This document shows positions 8,961 through 16,544 of a stretch of DNA of 23,466 bases, one piece after another. Positions within the stretch are counted from its first letter, which is position 1, and every line of letters begins with the position of its first letter. A program made the position numbers and the translations under genes. The stretch is from CS2-K091 sp035527155 (lineage in GTDB: Bacteria > Planctomycetota > Phycisphaerae > Sedimentisphaerales > Anaerobacaceae). Location: the NCBI GenBank assembly GCA_035527155.1, contig DATLBB010000097.1, positions 1-23,466 of the forward strand. The letters are read 5' to 3'. The notes beneath the pieces were generated by a model. The model worked only from the letters and a program-made list of their open reading frames with translations, was not told the DNA's origin and ran no database searches.

Positions 8961-10682
8961 ATGGCTGTGGCATTGATCAGTTCGTTTTCAAGATTCATCA
9001 ATCCGTCCTGGTTAACCGGGCCAATCTTTGACAAGGAGTTGCGTGTTTCCAGTCGCAGACGCCGAAATTATGTCCTCCGTTCTGCTTATCTGTTAGTACT
9101 GGTCTTTGTTGTAGCTGCCGCCTGGTCTACTGCTCTTTTAAGGAGCTCGGCAAATACTGTCGCCTGGCAAGTTTCACGTATGGCCGAACTTGGCAGAAGC
9201 CTTGTTCTGATGATAACTTGGTTTCAATTTTTGACCGCTCAGATTCTTGCAGCGGTTATGCTCAGCAATTCGATTAGCGATGAAATTCGCCGAGGCACAA
9301 TGGATGTTCTTATGACCACGCCAATCAACTGTGTTCAGATCGTTCTGGGAAAGCTGTTCAGTAGACTGGTTCAGCTGATTCTGATATTGGCTGTAAGTCT
9401 GCCTTTATTGGCCGTCATTAGAGTTTTCGGCGGAATCCAGTGGGATTATGTCGTCTCTGCTTTGAGTATTACCCTCACCACTACTGTCTTTGTCGGATCG
9501 TTGAGCATGTTTTTGTCTACAAAGTTTCGCCGTTCGTATCTTGTCATCCTGATTATGACGACCTTCTTAGTCGTTGCTTATCTAATCATGATTCCGCTAT
9601 CTGTCTTTCGCGGTTCAAGCAGCGTCCTGATGAGCGTTATACTGCATATCAATCCTTTCGCAGCGATGACTCAGGTTACTTTAGCCGCCTTCCCGGGTTC
9701 CCGCTTGGGCACTACATCCTTTTCTTTGCCATTACATTGTCTGGTAATGGGGGGCGCTTCAATGTTCATGCTTTTTGCATCAGCATTTAGAATGCGAAGA
9801 CGTGCGCTCGATTCCTTTCTGGGAACTAACGCCAAAAGAAAATTGCCCATATGGAAGAGAAACTTCATATCCTCAGTTTTTAAAAGTAAAAACTCTTTTT
9901 CCACGACCCGTCCCATCAGGCCAGTCACCGGCTCGCCAATCTTCTGGAAGGAACTGTCAAAGCCATTTTCCAAATCTCTCAGATCAAATGCAATAATACT
10001 CGGCATTTTGTTACTCCTCTTATTCATATTTTTTTACCTGGCTTATTTATTCAATGCGTTTTCCGCTCCCTCCCCGGTCGCAATGATATTCTATAGCATG
10101 TTCACAAGCGGCCTTTGGATGATCGCTACTATTCGCACAGCTGCCATGGCTGCAACCAGCATCACAAAAGAAAAGGAGGCACGAACTTTGCCCATTCTTC
10201 TTGGTACCTTGCTCGAGCCAAAGCAGATTATTCGCGGAAAAGCTTTGGCCGCTTTATGGCGAAACGCACCTGCATGGCTCATCTTGACTTTGGGCACACC
10301 TGTCTTTTACATTCTGATGATTACTCTTCAATCAACAAAAGGTAATCGTAGTCTGGATTTCTACTATTATTATTACATCATCTTTGGACCGCTTGGGATT
10401 ATAGCAAATGTAATATTTCTGATTGGCCTCGGGATGTATTTTAGCACGCGTCTGAAATCGAGTACTGCCGCAGTAATGGCTACCATTGGCTCATTGCTTG
10501 GTTTGTATGTTATACGTCAATTTATGTTTACGTTTCTCTTTGCTATCCCGGGCGTGATGATGATGGGAAATATGCAAGTTGCATTTATATTAAACCCGAT
10601 TGTTATGATAGTTTTCAATGCAGTAATCGGCATGGTACTTCTCTGGCGGGCAAAGTGCAGATTGAGGCTGGATATCTTCTGA
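8961..10682 (+). CDS. ABC-2 permease, paralogue 1
   Basis: The 573-residue polytopic membrane protein starts with a cytoplasmic block (WLTGPIFDKELRVSSRRRR) shared with the next two genes, followed by many hydrophobic segments. It is built from two halves: a second KEL block (GSPIFWKEL, about residue 325) begins the C-terminal half, consistent with a fused pair of ABC-2 membrane domains. The LMTTPI motif in the first half is a typical cytoplasmic coupling-helix region for this class. I chose the ATG at 8961, preceded by AAGGG with 6-base spacing, rather than the TTG at 8955. It should form the exporter channel with the upstream ATPase. It is the most diverged of the three paralogues. Confidence 0.9.
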   Translation: MAVALISSFSRFINPSWLTGPIFDKELRVSSRRRRNYVLRSAYLLVLVFVVAAAWSTALLRSSANTVAWQVSRMAELGRSLVLMITWFQFLTAQILAAVMLSNSISDEIRRGTMDVLMTTPINCVQIVLGKLFSRLVQLILILAVSLPLLAVIRVFGGIQWDYVVSALSITLTTTVFVGSLSMFLSTKFRRSYLVILIMTTFLVVAYLIMIPLSVFRGSSSVLMSVILHINPFAAMTQVTLAAFPGSRLGTTSFSLPLHCLVMGGASMFMLFASAFRMRRRALDSFLGTNAKRKLPIWKRNFISSVFKSKNSFSTTRPIRPVTGSPIFWKELSKPFSKSLRSNAIILGILLLLLFIFFYLAYLFNAFSAPSPVAMIFYSMFTSGLWMIATIRTAAMAATSITKEKEARTLPILLGTLLEPKQIIRGKALAALWRNAPAWLILTLGTPVFYILMITLQSTKGNRSLDFYYYYYIIFGPLGIIANVIFLIGLGMYFSTRLKSSTAAVMATIGSLLGLYVIRQFMFTFLFAIPGVMMMGNMQVAFILNPIVMIVFNAVIGMVLLWRAKCRLRLDIF

Positions 10683-10689
10683 TTCATTT

Positions 10690-12510
10690 ATGAATATTGG
10701 CTTGAGTAAATCTGTTCGCTACATTCTAAAACCTTCCTGGCTGACCGGACCTATTTTCGATAAAGAGCTTCGGGTCTCCAGCCGTAGAAGAAGAAATTAC
10801 GTCCTCCGGTTCGCGTACTTAGCCATTTTAACCGTTTTTGTTGTTTTAATCTGGCACAGGGTGGTCAAATTCCAAGGGGCCGCAGCATACCGAATTTCCC
10901 AAATGTCCGTAGCCGGCCTGGCCATAATTACAACCATAATCATGTTTCAGTTTGTTGCCACTCAATTGATTGCAGTGGTCATGCTCAGCACTTCTATTAG
11001 CGACGAAATCTACAATCGCACTCTTGGTGTGCTCATGACCACCCCCATCAATAGTTTTCAGATCGTCATGGGGAAACTTTTCAGTAAACTCCTGCAGATA
11101 ATACTGCTTTTAGCCATCAGCTTGCCACTACTGGCTATTGTGCGTGTCTTTGGCGGTGTGCCCTGGGATTACGTTATTTCAAGCGTTTGTATTACGCTCA
11201 CAGCTGTCATCTTTGCCGGCGTACTGAGCCTATACTTTTCGATCAGTGGCCGACGAGCCTATGTGGTCATTCTCAAAACCCTTTTTACTCTCGGCACTAT
11301 TTATCTGTTCATTCCAATCATGGTGTTTTTGGTGTACCGGAGTCTTGTGCCCGCTGTCCGCCCGTCACTTATGCTCTTTTCCATCGTGATGCTTCCCAAC
11401 CCCTTCGTGGTCATGCAATTCAACACTGCGGCAATGATGTCTCCAGGAGGGACGGGGATTATGCCTGTCCAGTTCTCATGGCCCCTTCATTGTGGGATTA
11501 TGCTCGGCGCCTCTGTTTTCTTGCTCGCTTGGTCGATGAGGATTGTGCGCAGGGTTGCTCTGCGTCAGGCTACCGGCCAACTTGACCTCGCTACCAAACA
11601 TACTCATAAACAAAAAAAGAAAAAGCTATCACTCAAAACGACAAAATCAGAGGGGCAGTCCGGGCTTATAAGGCGTGTAAAAGGTTCACCCGTGGTTTGG
11701 AAGGAACTGAGGGCTCCAATCATTCAAGGTGGCAGGAAGAAGAATATCATTGGTCTTGTAATTACTATAATTGCTCTGCTGATAACTTATGCTGTAAATA
11801 TGAAGGAAAAACTCCTGGATGAAGATTTTACTCATGTTGCATACACTTTGATTTTTGTTATTATCGGTTTGATTACTAATATAGTTCTTTCGGCTACTAC
11901 TATCACCACCGAAAAGGAAACACGTTCCTGGCCTATTTTGTTAGCCACCTCTATGGGTGATTGGCAGATTCTTATCGGCAAGGCTGTAGGAGTATTCCGC
12001 AGATGTCTTCCCATCTGGCTTTTCCTGGCCGGCCATCTTATTCTTTTCATTACAGTAAGATACATTCACCCAATCGCTGTAGTGCATTTGGCTATACTCA
12101 TCACCTGGATTGTGGTGTTTCTCTCTGGCTCGGGCCTCTATTTCAGCGCCCGTCTGAAACGTACTACCTCAGCGGTGGTCGCTAATTTTGCCTTAGCCCT
12201 GACCCTATGGGCAGTTATTCCCTCACTGCTCGGACTGGCAGCGACAATCACCCACGAAAGCGATTTCCTGGAGGCGTATATATTGGCCAATCCCGTGGTG
12301 CAGACCGTTGTTATTATGGATGGAGCCGGCGGCAGTCATAATGCAACGAGGAATCTTTCCCGTCTGGAATATGATTGGCCAAGTGGCAGTGGTTGGAACA
12401 ATATCCGGTCTACAACAAGCATCCTGCTGATTACGATGCTAATCTATATGTCTATGGGATTGTTATTTGCATGGCGGGCCAAGTGCCGATTTCGACGCAA
12501 TATCTTTTAG
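10690..12510 (+). CDS. ABC-2 permease, paralogue 2
   Basis: A 606-residue polytopic protein with the same N-terminal block (LTGPIFDKELRVSSRRRR), the LMTTPINSFQIVMGKLFSKL coupling motif, and a second-half start at GSPVVWKEL. A lysine-rich linker lies just before the second half (HKQKKKKLSLK). The C-terminus WRAKCRFRRNIF matches paralogue 3 exactly. It begins 7 bases after the previous stop and lacks a visible Shine-Dalgarno, so translation is probably coupled. The DNA of this gene and the next is nearly identical in several blocks, pointing to recent duplication or gene conversion. It probably pairs with paralogue 1 or 3 as half of an exporter. Confidence 0.9.
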   Translation: MNIGLSKSVRYILKPSWLTGPIFDKELRVSSRRRRNYVLRFAYLAILTVFVVLIWHRVVKFQGAAAYRISQMSVAGLAIITTIIMFQFVATQLIAVVMLSTSISDEIYNRTLGVLMTTPINSFQIVMGKLFSKLLQIILLLAISLPLLAIVRVFGGVPWDYVISSVCITLTAVIFAGVLSLYFSISGRRAYVVILKTLFTLGTIYLFIPIMVFLVYRSLVPAVRPSLMLFSIVMLPNPFVVMQFNTAAMMSPGGTGIMPVQFSWPLHCGIMLGASVFLLAWSMRIVRRVALRQATGQLDLATKHTHKQKKKKLSLKTTKSEGQSGLIRRVKGSPVVWKELRAPIIQGGRKKNIIGLVITIIALLITYAVNMKEKLLDEDFTHVAYTLIFVIIGLITNIVLSATTITTEKETRSWPILLATSMGDWQILIGKAVGVFRRCLPIWLFLAGHLILFITVRYIHPIAVVHLAILITWIVVFLSGSGLYFSARLKRTTSAVVANFALALTLWAVIPSLLGLAATITHESDFLEAYILANPVVQTVVIMDGAGGSHNATRNLSRLEYDWPSGSGWNNIRSTTSILLITMLIYMSMGLLFAWRAKCRFRRNIF

Positions 12511-12527
12511 TTCCTCTTTTTTAGATT

Positions 12528-14306
12528 ATGACAACAGCGTTGATAAATTTTGTTTCAAAATTTCTAAGCTTGTCCTGGTTGACCGGTCCTATTTTCGATA
12601 AAGAGCTGCGAGTCTCAAGCCGTAGAAGAAGAAATTACGTCCTTCGGTTCACTTACCTGGCACTGTTGACCATTTTCCTGGTTTTCGTCTGGCTCAATGA
12701 GGTGAGGTATCTTGGTTCTGCGGCATATCGAATATCGCGAATGGCCAGAGCTGGACAGACCATTACCTTATTCATCGTTTGGTTTCAGTTTTGTACTACC
12801 CAGCTTATTGCCATTATTATGCTCAGCACTTCTATCAGTGACGAAATCGACAATCGCACACTTGGCCTACTCATGACCACCCCCATCAATAGTTTTCAGA
12901 TCGTCATGGGCAAACTCTTCAGTAAGCTCCTGCAGATAATATTGCTTTTAGCCATCAGTCTGCCATTACTGGCTATTGTTCGGATCTTTGGTGGTGTGCC
13001 TTGGGATTATATTATCTCCAGCCTTTGCATAACGCTGGCAGCTCTTATTTTTGTTAGTTCGCTCAGTATGTTTTTCTCCATTTATTTCCGAAAGGCCTAT
13101 GTTGTTATTATTATGACCATCCTGTCTCTTGGGTTGCTTTTCGCTTTGCTGCCGTTTTTGTGCTTTATGATTTTTAAAGATATGATGTCAAACGATAAAC
13201 TCATCTCTATAATCTTTCAACCAAATCCTTATGGTATCATGGTGTTTAACACTGTTGTTATGGAAAATCCACGCAGTCTTGGTAGGATATTTTATTCTTG
13301 GCCTTTGAATTGTGCTATTATGCTGATAATTTCCGGGGTGCTACTGTCGGTGTCTATAATTAAGGTTCGTAAAGTTGCCCTGTGTCAGGCTACGGGTCAA
13401 CTCGACAGGTTCTTTCGAAAAAAGCCCACCAATGGGGCTATTGAATCCAAGCCAAATACTTCTGCAATAAGGCCCGTAGGCAGACTTGCTTTTCTGTGGA
13501 AGGAACTGAGAAGCCCCTTGTTCGGGCGAAACAAAATCACTGCTATTATTGTGATTTCCATATCCCTTATTCTGCTCTTAATAACATATGTCCTTATAGC
13601 CAATGAAAACGGCTTAGACGATCGAGAGGTGCAAGCGTCGTATTTGGCAATTCTTGGAGGGGTAGGGATGCTGTTTGCTATCATTCTTCCAGCTACGTGT
13701 GTTACATCGGAGAAGGAATCCCGCTGCTGGCCTTTGATCTTAACTACCACATTGAGTGATTGGCAAATACTATTGGGCAAAATCATTGGTACATTGCGCC
13801 GCTGTGCGCCCACTTGGTGTCTGATGTTCGGGCATTTGATTGTGTTTACACTAATCGGATTCATTCATCCTATTGCGCTGATACACCTTCCTGTTTTGGT
13901 GGGATGGGTAATTGTATTTTTTCTTGGAACAGGTGTTTACTTTAGTACTTGCTTCAAACATACAACTACGGCGGTTATCATGAATTTCACTTTCGCTGCG
14001 GTAATTTGGGGCCTTGTGCCTCTGCTGATGTTCCTTTATGCTTTAATGACACACACAAGTGAGAATTATGCTGAGAGATATATGAATATTAATCCTCTAT
14101 TCCAGGGTGCTGTCGTCTTGGAAGGAACTTGTGGTAGCGGACGTGCGCGAAGAAGTGTTACAGAATTGCGCTACCAATGGGCCCGAGGAAGTGAAAATGC
14201 TGTGGAATCAACCAGTTTTTTACTAAGTTCCATGCTTGGATATATGCTAATCGGCTCTTTATTTGCATGGCGGGCCAAGTGCCGATTCCGGCGAAATATA
14301 TTTTGA
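12528..14306 (+). CDS. ABC-2 permease, paralogue 3
   Basis: A 592-residue polytopic protein, the closest relative of the preceding gene: LTGPIFDKELRVSSRRRR at the N-terminus, the same coupling motif, a degenerate second-half start (RLAFLWKEL instead of GSPxxWKEL), and the identical WRAKCRFRRNIF end. The gap to the previous stop is 17 bases with no clear ribosome-binding site. Three permeases for one ATPase is more than a minimal ABC-2 exporter requires, so they may form alternative heterodimers or have different cargo; this is inference. Confidence 0.9.
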   Translation: MTTALINFVSKFLSLSWLTGPIFDKELRVSSRRRRNYVLRFTYLALLTIFLVFVWLNEVRYLGSAAYRISRMARAGQTITLFIVWFQFCTTQLIAIIMLSTSISDEIDNRTLGLLMTTPINSFQIVMGKLFSKLLQIILLLAISLPLLAIVRIFGGVPWDYIISSLCITLAALIFVSSLSMFFSIYFRKAYVVIIMTILSLGLLFALLPFLCFMIFKDMMSNDKLISIIFQPNPYGIMVFNTVVMENPRSLGRIFYSWPLNCAIMLIISGVLLSVSIIKVRKVALCQATGQLDRFFRKKPTNGAIESKPNTSAIRPVGRLAFLWKELRSPLFGRNKITAIIVISISLILLLITYVLIANENGLDDREVQASYLAILGGVGMLFAIILPATCVTSEKESRCWPLILTTTLSDWQILLGKIIGTLRRCAPTWCLMFGHLIVFTLIGFIHPIALIHLPVLVGWVIVFFLGTGVYFSTCFKHTTTAVIMNFTFAAVIWGLVPLLMFLYALMTHTSENYAERYMNINPLFQGAVVLEGTCGSGRARRSVTELRYQWARGSENAVESTSFLLSSMLGYMLIGSLFAWRAKCRFRRNIF

Positions 14307-14327
14307 CCTTTCCTTGAGACACAACCT

Positions 14328-15452
14328 ATGACTCGAGTTTTATTAGAAAATGTTAGCAAGGTTTTTGATAAACAACTTACCGCCGTCTCTGATTTTAGGT
14401 TGGAAGTAGCTGATAGTGAGTTCATGGTAATTGTTGGGCCCAGTGGCTCCGGCAAAACCACAATTTTAAGGATGATTGCCGGACTGGAAAAAGTCACTTC
14501 TGGAAATATCTATATCGGGGATACTTTGGTTAATGATGTTCCTCCAAGAAATCGTGATATTGCTATGGTGTTCCAAAATTATGCTTTGTACCCGCATATG
14601 AATGTCTATGAGAACATTGCATTTGGGCTCAAAATGCGGAAGTTCTCAAAGGAAGAAATCAATAGGCGAGTTAAAAAGGTCTCTGTTCTGTTAGGCATAG
14701 AGCACTTGCTTACTCGAAAACCAAAAGCCCTCTCCGGCGGGCAACGTCAGCGAGTCGCTGTTGGTCGCGCTATTGTTCGCAGTCCAAAAGTATTCCTGTT
14801 CGACGAACCTTTAAGCAATCTCGATGCCGGATTACGTGTAGCCACTCGGGCGGAATTAAAAGCCCTGCACCACAAATTGCAGATTACCTCTATCTATGTC
14901 ACTCACGACCAAACGGAAGCCATGACCTTGGGTGACCGTATCTGCGTGATGTATAATGGCATAATTCAGCAAACAGCTTCTCCAATAGAGATATATGAAC
15001 GGCCAATTAATAAATTTGTCGCTGGTTTTTTTGGTTCACCATCTATGAATTTCTTTACTGGATGGGTGAAGTTTAAAGGCGATATTCCATGCTTTGTGAT
15101 TGGTGACGATACCATAACTTTACCCCAGCGATTGAAAACTATTTTAGCTGATTATTCTGACAAGAAAATGACAATGGGTATAAGGCCGGAGAGTCTCTCT
15201 CTTTGTAAGTTCTCCAATCAAGTTGGCAATGCGATTGGTGCAATTGTTGACATAGTTGAACCATTGGGAAACCGTGTGGATATTTACCTGACCAACAATA
15301 CTGGCACCAAATTCATCGCCAACACAGATCCTCACATCGAGATCAACGTACAAGATGTGGTAAAAGTGCATATTGACTCCGAAAAGATTCACATTTTTGA
15401 GCATGGGGAAGCTGGTAAGAATATTACATTATCTGATGGCACATTAAACTGA
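14328..15452 (+). CDS. MalK/UgpC-type ABC ATP-binding protein
   Basis: The 374-residue ATPase has Walker A GPSGSGKT (37-44), Q-loop MVFQNYALYPHM, signature LSGGQRQRVAVGRA (from 135), Walker B VFLFDEPLSNLDA (from 155) and switch histidine VTHDQTEAMTLGDR (about 193). A C-terminal region of about 130 residues with a TOBE-like fold contains MGIRPESL. These are the hallmarks of the MalK/UgpC/MsmX class, which energises uptake of sugars or glycerol-phosphate by importers that use a binding protein. No such permease or binding protein is present in the window, so it is an orphan subunit here, perhaps shared by several importers as MsmX is. It follows permease 3 by 21 bases and ends the operon. Confidence 0.93.
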   Translation: MTRVLLENVSKVFDKQLTAVSDFRLEVADSEFMVIVGPSGSGKTTILRMIAGLEKVTSGNIYIGDTLVNDVPPRNRDIAMVFQNYALYPHMNVYENIAFGLKMRKFSKEEINRRVKKVSVLLGIEHLLTRKPKALSGGQRQRVAVGRAIVRSPKVFLFDEPLSNLDAGLRVATRAELKALHHKLQITSIYVTHDQTEAMTLGDRICVMYNGIIQQTASPIEIYERPINKFVAGFFGSPSMNFFTGWVKFKGDIPCFVIGDDTITLPQRLKTILADYSDKKMTMGIRPESLSLCKFSNQVGNAIGAIVDIVEPLGNRVDIYLTNNTGTKFIANTDPHIEINVQDVVKVHIDSEKIHIFEHGEAGKNITLSDGTLN

Positions 15453-15489
15453 TGCAGTGTTCGGAACATATAACTCGCCAAGCTCAGAA

Positions 15490-15800
15490 ACTTTTTGGCG
15501 ATTGTGTTCGTGGTCAGCTCCCCGGCCAGCTAAATTGTTACTGTCTTTATTGCTTGTGTGCAAAAACGGCCAAATGCTATGTTTTCGAAGATTTAATCTG
15601 CAAACCGAGCCATAAGCACCCTGAAGTTTCCTTTTGTAGTTTTGCAGATCCAACGTTGAAATATTCTTTATCCTTCGACTTTGTCCAAGGAAGGACATTA
15701 ATTTGTGCACACTGCTGATTTGATCGTTATGGTGTTTTGGGGTAAGGTCGTTTGCCAGGCGTACGGTTAAAATTCCAATAAAATCGCAAGTACCGGTCAA
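15490..15800 (-). pseudogene. Possible remnant of a tyrosine recombinase N-terminal domain
   Basis: On the minus strand an open stretch encodes residues such as DLTPKHHND, KLMSFLGQSRRIKNIS and LDLQNYKRKLQGAYGS. The order (linker, helix, then 'I..I...DL..Y...L') resembles the SAM-like core-binding domain of phage-type integrases, including those common in planctomycetes. The similarity stops after about 80 residues, and the rest of an integrase would have to run into malK, so only a 5' fragment can remain. Apart from this fragment I see nothing coding in the gap 15453-15870. The call rests on pattern memory, not on catalytic residues. Confidence 0.3.
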
Positions 15801-15817
15801 TACAGGCAGTTATGTTC

Positions 15818-15846
15818 TTGACTTATTCGCTGTTTTGGCGTAATAA
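15818..15846 (+). promoter_or_regulatory. Candidate promoter for the tRNA-like gene
   Basis: TTGACT (15818-15823) and TAATAA (15841-15846) are 17 bases apart. Transcription would begin about 18 bases before the tRNA-like sequence. The -10 element is weak (3 of 6 consensus bases). Confidence 0.35.
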
Positions 15847-15870
15847 ATTGATAAAATAGTGTGTGTTTTT

Positions 15871-15944
15871 GGCCCCGTAGCTCAATTGGATAGAGCGTTG
15901 GTCTACGGAACCGAAGGTTAGAGGTTCGAGTCCTCTCAGGCGTG
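15871..15944 (+). tRNA. tRNA-Arg(ACG)-like gene with mismatched acceptor stem
   Basis: The D arm (GCTC/GAGC), anticodon arm (TTGGT, loop CTACGGA, ACCGA) and T arm (AGAGG, loop TTCGAGT, CCTCT) are all intact. The anticodon is ACG, which reads CGN arginine codons. The acceptor strands GGCCCCG (15871-15877) and CAGGCGT (15937-15943) do not match: positions 2-71, 3-70 and 6-67 are mispaired and 1-72 is G-T. The 3' strand would pair well with ACGCCTG. No CCA is encoded. It may be a chimera of two tRNA genes made by recombination, a decaying copy, or an assembly join. Confidence 0.6.
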
Positions 15945-15969
15945 TTGGCAGATTCCTGCAAGAAAACGG

Positions 15970-15996
15970 ATGACAGCAGCATTGCCTTGCTATAAT
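15970..15996 (+). promoter_or_regulatory. Candidate promoter of the molybdenum hydroxylase operon
   Basis: ATGACA (15970-15975) and a perfect TATAAT (15991-15996) are separated by 15 bases, slightly short. The predicted transcript would have a leader of about 65 bases before the start at 16069. I see no Moco-riboswitch-like structure in that leader. Confidence 0.45.
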
Positions 15997-16057
15997 ATGA
16001 CTTTAGAACAACTATGATGTCCTGGCTTATATTGGCCCTGACAATTAATGGTTCGAC

Positions 16058-16062
16058 GGAGG
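16058..16062 (+). promoter_or_regulatory. Shine-Dalgarno that sets the [2Fe-2S] subunit start
   Basis: GGAGG lies 6 bases before the ATG at 16069. It falls inside the coding sequence if the upstream ATG at 16048 is used, so 16069 is preferred. Confidence 0.7.
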
Positions 16063-16068
16063 CAATTT

Positions 16069-16530
16069 ATGGATATAACGGTTACCCTCACTGTCAACGG
16101 AAAAAAGAAGACCATCACCACCGACCCAAGAAGGTCTCTTCTTGACGTCTTGAGAGAGGAGCTGCATCTGACCGGTGCTAAGTACGGCTGCGGCGAGGGC
16201 CGTTGCGGTGCGTGCACGGTCCTGATGGATGGCAAACGTGTGCTGTCTTGTGTCACCCCCGTAGCTCAGGCCAACAAGAAGTCTATTACTACTATCGAAG
16301 GACTGGCCAGGGGTGACTCCCTGCATCCTGTTCAGCAGGCTTTCCTTGCAGAGGGGGCGATGCAGTGCGGGTATTGCACCCCAGGGATGATTCTGACGGC
16401 GGTAGCGCTGCTTGAAAAAAATCCTAATCCTACAGATGAAGAGATTACTACGGCGATGAATGTCAACTTGTGTCGGTGCAACGGATATACGAAAATTCTG
16501 AATGCCGTGCGTCGTGCCAGCAAAAAATAA
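16069..16530 (+). CDS. [2Fe-2S] subunit of a xanthine dehydrogenase-family hydroxylase
   Basis: The 153-residue protein has both expected cluster motifs. The plant-ferredoxin-type cysteines are 41, 46, 49 and 61 (YGCGEGRCGACTVLMDG, VLSC), and the helical second-cluster cysteines are 100, 103, 135 and 137 (QCGYCTPGM, LCRCNGY). It passes electrons from the molybdenum centre encoded by the next gene to an external acceptor. Length and layout match small subunits such as IorA of isoquinoline 1-oxidoreductase and related aldehyde or purine hydroxylases. No signal peptide is seen, so if the enzyme is exported it would have to travel with the Tat-bearing large subunit. The next gene begins 14 bases downstream. 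The substrate is not determinable. Confidence 0.95.
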   Translation: MDITVTLTVNGKKKTITTDPRRSLLDVLREELHLTGAKYGCGEGRCGACTVLMDGKRVLSCVTPVAQANKKSITTIEGLARGDSLHPVQQAFLAEGAMQCGYCTPGMILTAVALLEKNPNPTDEEITTAMNVNLCRCNGYTKILNAVRRASKK

Positions 16531-16544
16531 AGAGGTAAAATCTT

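Noticed and set aside
15452..15718. 88-codon plus-strand frame after malK
   Set aside because: It overlaps the malK stop, has no ribosome-binding site or family feature, is unusually Cys-rich, and lies opposite the possible integrase remnant.
15797..15982. Minus-strand frame with RTSNLRFRRPTLYPIELRG
   Set aside because: This is the well-known spurious translation of the antisense strand of a tRNA gene.
15997..16068. Molybdenum cofactor riboswitch ahead of the hydroxylase operon
   Set aside because: The predicted leader is only about 65 bases and shows no multi-stem structure of the required size.
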